From: CBDCNH01 sp965219015
GTDB lineage: Bacteria; Pseudomonadota; Alphaproteobacteria; Rhodobacterales; Rhodobacteraceae
Length of the DNA stretch: 64,000 bases
Direction: 5' to 3'
NCBI GenBank assembly: GCA_965219015.1
Contig: CBDCNH010000011.1
Coordinates: forward strand, 310,001 to 374,000
This document shows, piece after piece, positions 59,627 to 64,000 of this stretch. Position numbers and translations under genes: made by a program. Position 1 is the stretch's first letter; every line of letters begins with the position of its first letter. The notes beneath the pieces were generated by a model. The model ran no database searches, was not told the origin of the DNA, and saw nothing but the letters and a program-made list of their open reading frames with translations.

Positions 59627-60255
59627 GTGAGAAACAGCCGCGGCGCCTGCGTCTCGTGGTGCATCGCCGCGAGGTCGGACCGGAACGCCCCGCTCGCGAT
59701 GCCGTCGAGCGGCGTCGCCGCGGCCTCCCCGGCGATGCCTGCGATGAGCGGTGCCAGCCGCGCGAGCACGCCCTGCCCCGCGACGCCCCCGAGCGGCACG
59801 AAGCGCACCGCCGCCGCGACGATGCCGCCCGCGAAGGCCTGCAGGTAGAGCGCAAGCACCGTCGTCACCGGCAGCCCGAGCGGCGCCGCCGCCGCGCCGA
59901 CCGCCACCGGCATCGCGCGCGGGACGTGAGCTTCGCCCGTCAAGGCAGTGACGGCATGGGCGAACGCAGACCCGAGCGCCAGCGTCTCGGCGGCCCGCTC
60001 GCGCGAGGCGGCGAGCGCGAGGGCCAGCTCGTGCAGCGCGTCGAGGTCGGCGCCCTCGGCCAGCGCATGAGCGAGCAGCACCGCGTCGGCCCGGCCGCTG
60101 CCGGCGTCGAGCACGCCCGCGACCCAGGCCTCGCAGGTCGGGACGTCGCGCACGTCGCCCGCCGCCATCGCCCGCTCGAGCCCGTGCGAATAGGCGAACC
60201 CGCCCACCGGGAACGCGGGCGAAAGCCACTGCACGAGGCTGAGGAGCCCCGTCAT
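59623..60255 (-). CDS. ureF: Urease accessory protein UreF
   Basis: 210 residues, all-helical, binding UreD and UreG during urease maturation. Seen: LVQWLSPAFPVGGFAYSHGLE at the N-terminus (family hallmark), ALALYLQAF-like LALYLQAFAGGIVAAAVRFVPLG, and SDLAAMHHETQAPRLFLT at the end. ATG overlaps the ureE stop by 4 bases. Confidence 0.94.
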   Translation of the reverse strand: MTGLLSLVQWLSPAFPVGGFAYSHGLERAMAAGDVRDVPTCEAWVAGVLDAGSGRADAVLLAHALAEGADLDALHELALALAASRERAAETLALGSAFAHAVTALTGEAHVPRAMPVAVGAAAAPLGLPVTTVLALYLQAFAGGIVAAAVRFVPLGGVAGQGVLARLAPLIAGIAGEAAATPLDGIASGAFRSDLAAMHHETQAPRLFLT

Positions 60256-60697
60256 CCGTGCGAATGGCCCATCGTGCGGCCGTGCCCGTAGGCGCCGCCT
60301 TCGGGGCGGAACGGGCCGGCGGCCTCCGTGACGGTGGCGCCGAGGTGTCGCAGCATGTCGGCCAGCACCGGGTCGGCGCGGATCCGGAGCGCGTCCGCGC
60401 CGATCTCGCAGGGGGCGTGGCGGTTGCCGATGTGCCAGGCGAGGCGCGCGAGGTCGCCCGTGACGACGAGGAGCGGCTCGTCGGCCGCCGCGACCGCCAC
60501 CGCCCGCCCGTCGTCGAGGACCAGCGCGTCGCCGTCCTCGAGCCCCGTCGTCTGCGCGAGGTCCACGAGGAACGCGAGCCCGCCTTCGGCCACGAGCCGC
60601 TTCCGGCGCAGCATTCGGGCGTCGTAACCGAGCACCACGCGGTCGGCGACCGGCCCGTGATGGTGCCGCGCGACGTCGGTGGCGACGGGATCGGGCA

Positions 60698-60698
<1 letters not shown>
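60252..60698 (-). CDS. ureE: Urease accessory protein UreE (nickel chaperone)
   Basis: 148 residues. Seen: N-terminal half with RMLRRKRLVAEGGLAFLVDL and VLDDGRAVAVAAADEPLLVV; C-terminal nickel-binding region LAWHIGNRHAPCEI with the conserved His. The His-rich tail is short (GHGRTMGHSHG), so nickel storage at the C-terminus is limited. The start ATG 60698 overlaps the ureC stop. Confidence 0.93.
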
Positions 60699-62407
<1,709 letters not shown>

Positions 62408-62453
62408 CAGAAGGGGTTCCGAGCCGACGTTGCGGCGCTGCGCGAGCTTCGCC

Positions 62454-62759
62454 TCACAACATGCCCATCACGGCGGCGTTGAAGCCCCAGACCTCGCGGG
62501 CGCCGCCATAGGGCACCAGCGCCACCTCGCGGACCTGCCCCGGCTCGAAGCGCACCGCGGTGCCGGCGGGGATGTCGAGCCGCATCCCCCGCGCCGCATC
62601 CCGGTCGAAGCGCAGGCCGGCGTTGGTCTCGGCGAAGTGGTAGTGGCTCCCGACCTGCACCGGGCGGTCGCCGGTGTTGGCGACCTCGAGGCGAAGCGCC
62701 TCGCGGCCGGCGTTCAGCGTGATCTCGCCCGCTGCGGGCAGCAGTTCGCCGGGGATCAT
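62454..62759 (-). CDS. ureB: Urease subunit beta
   Basis: 101 residues: MIPGELLPAAGEITLNAGRE, VANTGDRPVQVGSHYHFAETN, LRFDRDAARGMRLDIPAGTAVRFEPGQ in parts, and VWGFNAAVMGML. The ATG at 62759 is chosen as the conserved MIPGE start. A separate beta subunit, as usual in bacteria outside Helicobacter. Confidence 0.95.
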   Translation of the reverse strand: MIPGELLPAAGEITLNAGREALRLEVANTGDRPVQVGSHYHFAETNAGLRFDRDAARGMRLDIPAGTAVRFEPGQVREVALVPYGGAREVWGFNAAVMGML

Positions 62760-63040
62760 GCGGGGCCTCGCGCGTCGCCAGCCCCGAACGTGCAGCGACG
62801 GCGCATTGGCGGCAACCCCTGACGGCACCAAGGCGAAGATCCGACACGCCGCGGAGGGCCCGTGCCCGTCGGTTCGCCGCGCCTGCCCGATCCTTGTGCG
62901 ACGATCGGCGACGCCGCGGATGAGCCGGTCGATGTCGCGCGGGGTGACTGGAGAGCCGGCGCTGCCGGGGCGGCGTCACGGAGCGGGCGACGTGACGGCG
63001 CCCTGCCGCCGCGACGACGGCTCCGTGGCGCGCTCGGCCA
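62760..63040. other. 281-base gap between ureA and ureB without a convincing gene
   Basis: ureA and ureB are usually close. Here 281 bases separate them. The minus strand has only a 19-codon frame that overlaps the ureA stop and the long open frames are antisense-like. No hairpin with U-tract was found. It may be the remains of an extra gene. Confidence 0.4.
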
Positions 63041-63343
63041 TCACCGGATCGGGTGGTGGACGGTGACGAGCTTGGTGCCGTCGGGGAAGGTCGCCTCGAC
63101 CTGCACGTCGGGGATCATCTCGGCGATGCCCTCCATGCATTGCTCGGAGCGGATCACCGCGGCGCCCGCCTCCATCAGGTCGGCGACGGAGCGGCCGTCG
63201 CGGGCGCCCTCGACGACGAAGTCGGTGATGAGCGCGATGGCCTCGGGGTGGTTCAGGCGGACGCCGCGGGCGAGGCGGCCGCGTGCGACCATCGCGGCGA
63301 GGCTGACGAGGAGCTTGTCGCGTTCGCGCGGCGTGAGGTTCAT
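63041..63343 (-). CDS. ureA: Urease subunit gamma
   Basis: 100 residues: MNLTPRERDKLLVSLAAMVA, RGVRLNHPEAIALITDFVVEGARDGRSV in parts, and VQVEATFPDGTKLVTVHHPI. Complete family match in length and motifs. 9 bases after ureD. Confidence 0.96.
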   Translation of the reverse strand: MNLTPRERDKLLVSLAAMVARGRLARGVRLNHPEAIALITDFVVEGARDGRSVADLMEAGAAVIRSEQCMEGIAEMIPDVQVEATFPDGTKLVTVHHPIR

Positions 63344-63352
63344 GGCGGTCCT

Positions 63353-64000
63353 TCAGGTCGGCCAGACGCGCGGCAACGGCCTGCCCCGGAGCCCTATGAG
63401 CATCATGCCGACCGCCTGCCGCAACGGCAAGGGCTCGGGCGCGAGCGCACGGACCACGAGCCGGCCGTCCCAGGCGGAGACCGCCGCCTCGACGCCGGGG
63501 ACCGGGAGCAGGGCGCGCAGGGATGCGAGGCGCGCTTCGGCGTCGGCGGCGACGAGCGCGATCGTGGCGATGGCGCCGGCCCCGCCGAGGAGCGGGGACG
63601 GGTCGAGCGACGCGCGCCCGAGGACCAGCGGGTCGAGGTGGACGAGGCGGCCCTCCCGGCGCACCGAGCGGCGGTCGGCGAGCGCGAAGTGCCGGAGCGT
63701 CTCGCCCGATGCGCGACGCCCGAAGACCAGCATCTCGCACATCAGAAGCGTGGCACCTGCAGCGAGGTCGGCATCAAGCGTCCGGGTCAGCGCCGAGCCT
63801 TCGAAAAGGATGGTCTCCTGCGGCAGCCAGTCGAGCCGCGCGCCCGCCCCGAGCGTCACTGCCACCTCGGCCCGCGCGGTGCCGCCCGCGGCGCGGTAGG
63901 CGCGCTCGGCGGTCTGGGTGCTCGCGGCCGCCGCGGCTCCCGGCCCGAGGGCGAGCGCATAGCGCAGCGTATCGCCGCCCGTGAGCCCGCCCGAGGTGTT
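63353..64000 (-). CDS. ureD: Urease accessory protein UreD (partial, N-terminus off window)
   Basis: The scaffold that delivers nickel with UreF/UreG. About 215 C-terminal residues are in the window. The first visible residues are NTSGGLTGGDTLRYALALGP, the conserved GGLTGGD motif, then ARAEVAVTLGAGARLDWLPQ, ETILFEGSALTR and the C-terminal GLRGRPLPRVWPT. The N-terminal part lies right of the window. First known gene of the operon here. Confidence 0.95.
   Translation of the reverse strand, partial: NTSGGLTGGDTLRYALALGPGAAAAASTQTAERAYRAAGGTARAEVAVTLGAGARLDWLPQETILFEGSALTRTLDADLAAGATLLMCEMLVFGRRASGETLRHFALADRRSVRREGRLVHLDPLVLGRASLDPSPLLGGAGAIATIALVAADAEARLASLRALLPVPGVEAAVSAWDGRLVVRALAPEPLPLRQAVGMMLIGLRGRPLPRVWPT

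Overview
ORGANISM. The window is a GC-rich (about 70%) alphaproteobacterial chromosome segment, most likely from Rhodobacterales (Rhodobacteraceae/Paracoccaceae). Evidence: CtrA beside its antagonist SciP; LpxI rather than LpxH in the lipid A operon; an alphaproteobacterial LexA box (GTTC-N7-GTTC); an IolR/RpiR operator of the GGAA-N6-TTCC type; and several small or secreted proteins of a kind I associate with this order. No rRNA, tRNA or CRISPR array is visible. LAYOUT 0-6.5 kb: partial hisI, an IscU-like scaffold protein, a 34-residue membrane peptide behind a LexA box, recG, ligA, ctrA and sciP. LAYOUT 6.6-20.6 kb: mnmA, then a long minus-strand envelope/translation operon read pyrH-frr-uppS-cdsA-dxr-rseP-bamA-skp-fabZ-lpxA-lpxI-lpxB, with miaA divergent from pyrH. 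LAYOUT 20.6-28.1 kb: an AraC-type regulator, then a peptide-type ABC operon (Tat-exported binding protein, two permeases, a RidA protein, a fused double ATPase). LAYOUT 28-36.7 kb: lytic transglycosylase, ssb, aroB-aroK, a small membrane protein plus a secreted helical protein upstream of xerD, a CNNM/CorC protein and a HerA-like DUF853 ATPase. LAYOUT 36.7-43.2 kb: a candidate small RNA, a broken VOC gene, an IalB-family gene with a frameshift, a lipid-A-type cluster (lpxD, also with an apparent frameshift, an acyl carrier protein and a ketoacyl synthase), an L,D-transpeptidase and a DUF882 peptidase. LAYOUT 43.2-45.5 kb: scoAB (CoA transferase) and an IS5-family insertion sequence. LAYOUT 45.5-59 kb: a myo-inositol catabolism and uptake locus (iolB, a small membrane protein, iolE, iolD, iolC fused to DUF2090, iolG, an SDR remnant, a sugar ABC transporter, an IolI/MocC-like gene, an RpiR-family regulator and a Gfo/Idh/MocA dehydrogenase). 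LAYOUT 59-64 kb: a urease operon ureD-A-B-C-E-F-G read on the minus strand, with ureD cut by the window edge. HOW IT FITS. Most of the window is housekeeping (outer-membrane assembly, lipid A, isoprenoids, DNA repair, tRNA modification). The accessory part is catabolic: peptide uptake, ketone-body CoA transfer, inositol and urea. The observations I rate most worth checking are the LexA-linked 34-residue peptide downstream of recG, which resembles in size and topology the SOS division inhibitor SidA of Caulobacter; the two matching IolR-type operators around the RpiR gene; the candidate structured small RNA at 36.7 kb; and three reading-frame disruptions within 36.8-40.5 kb, which are either real decay or assembly errors.
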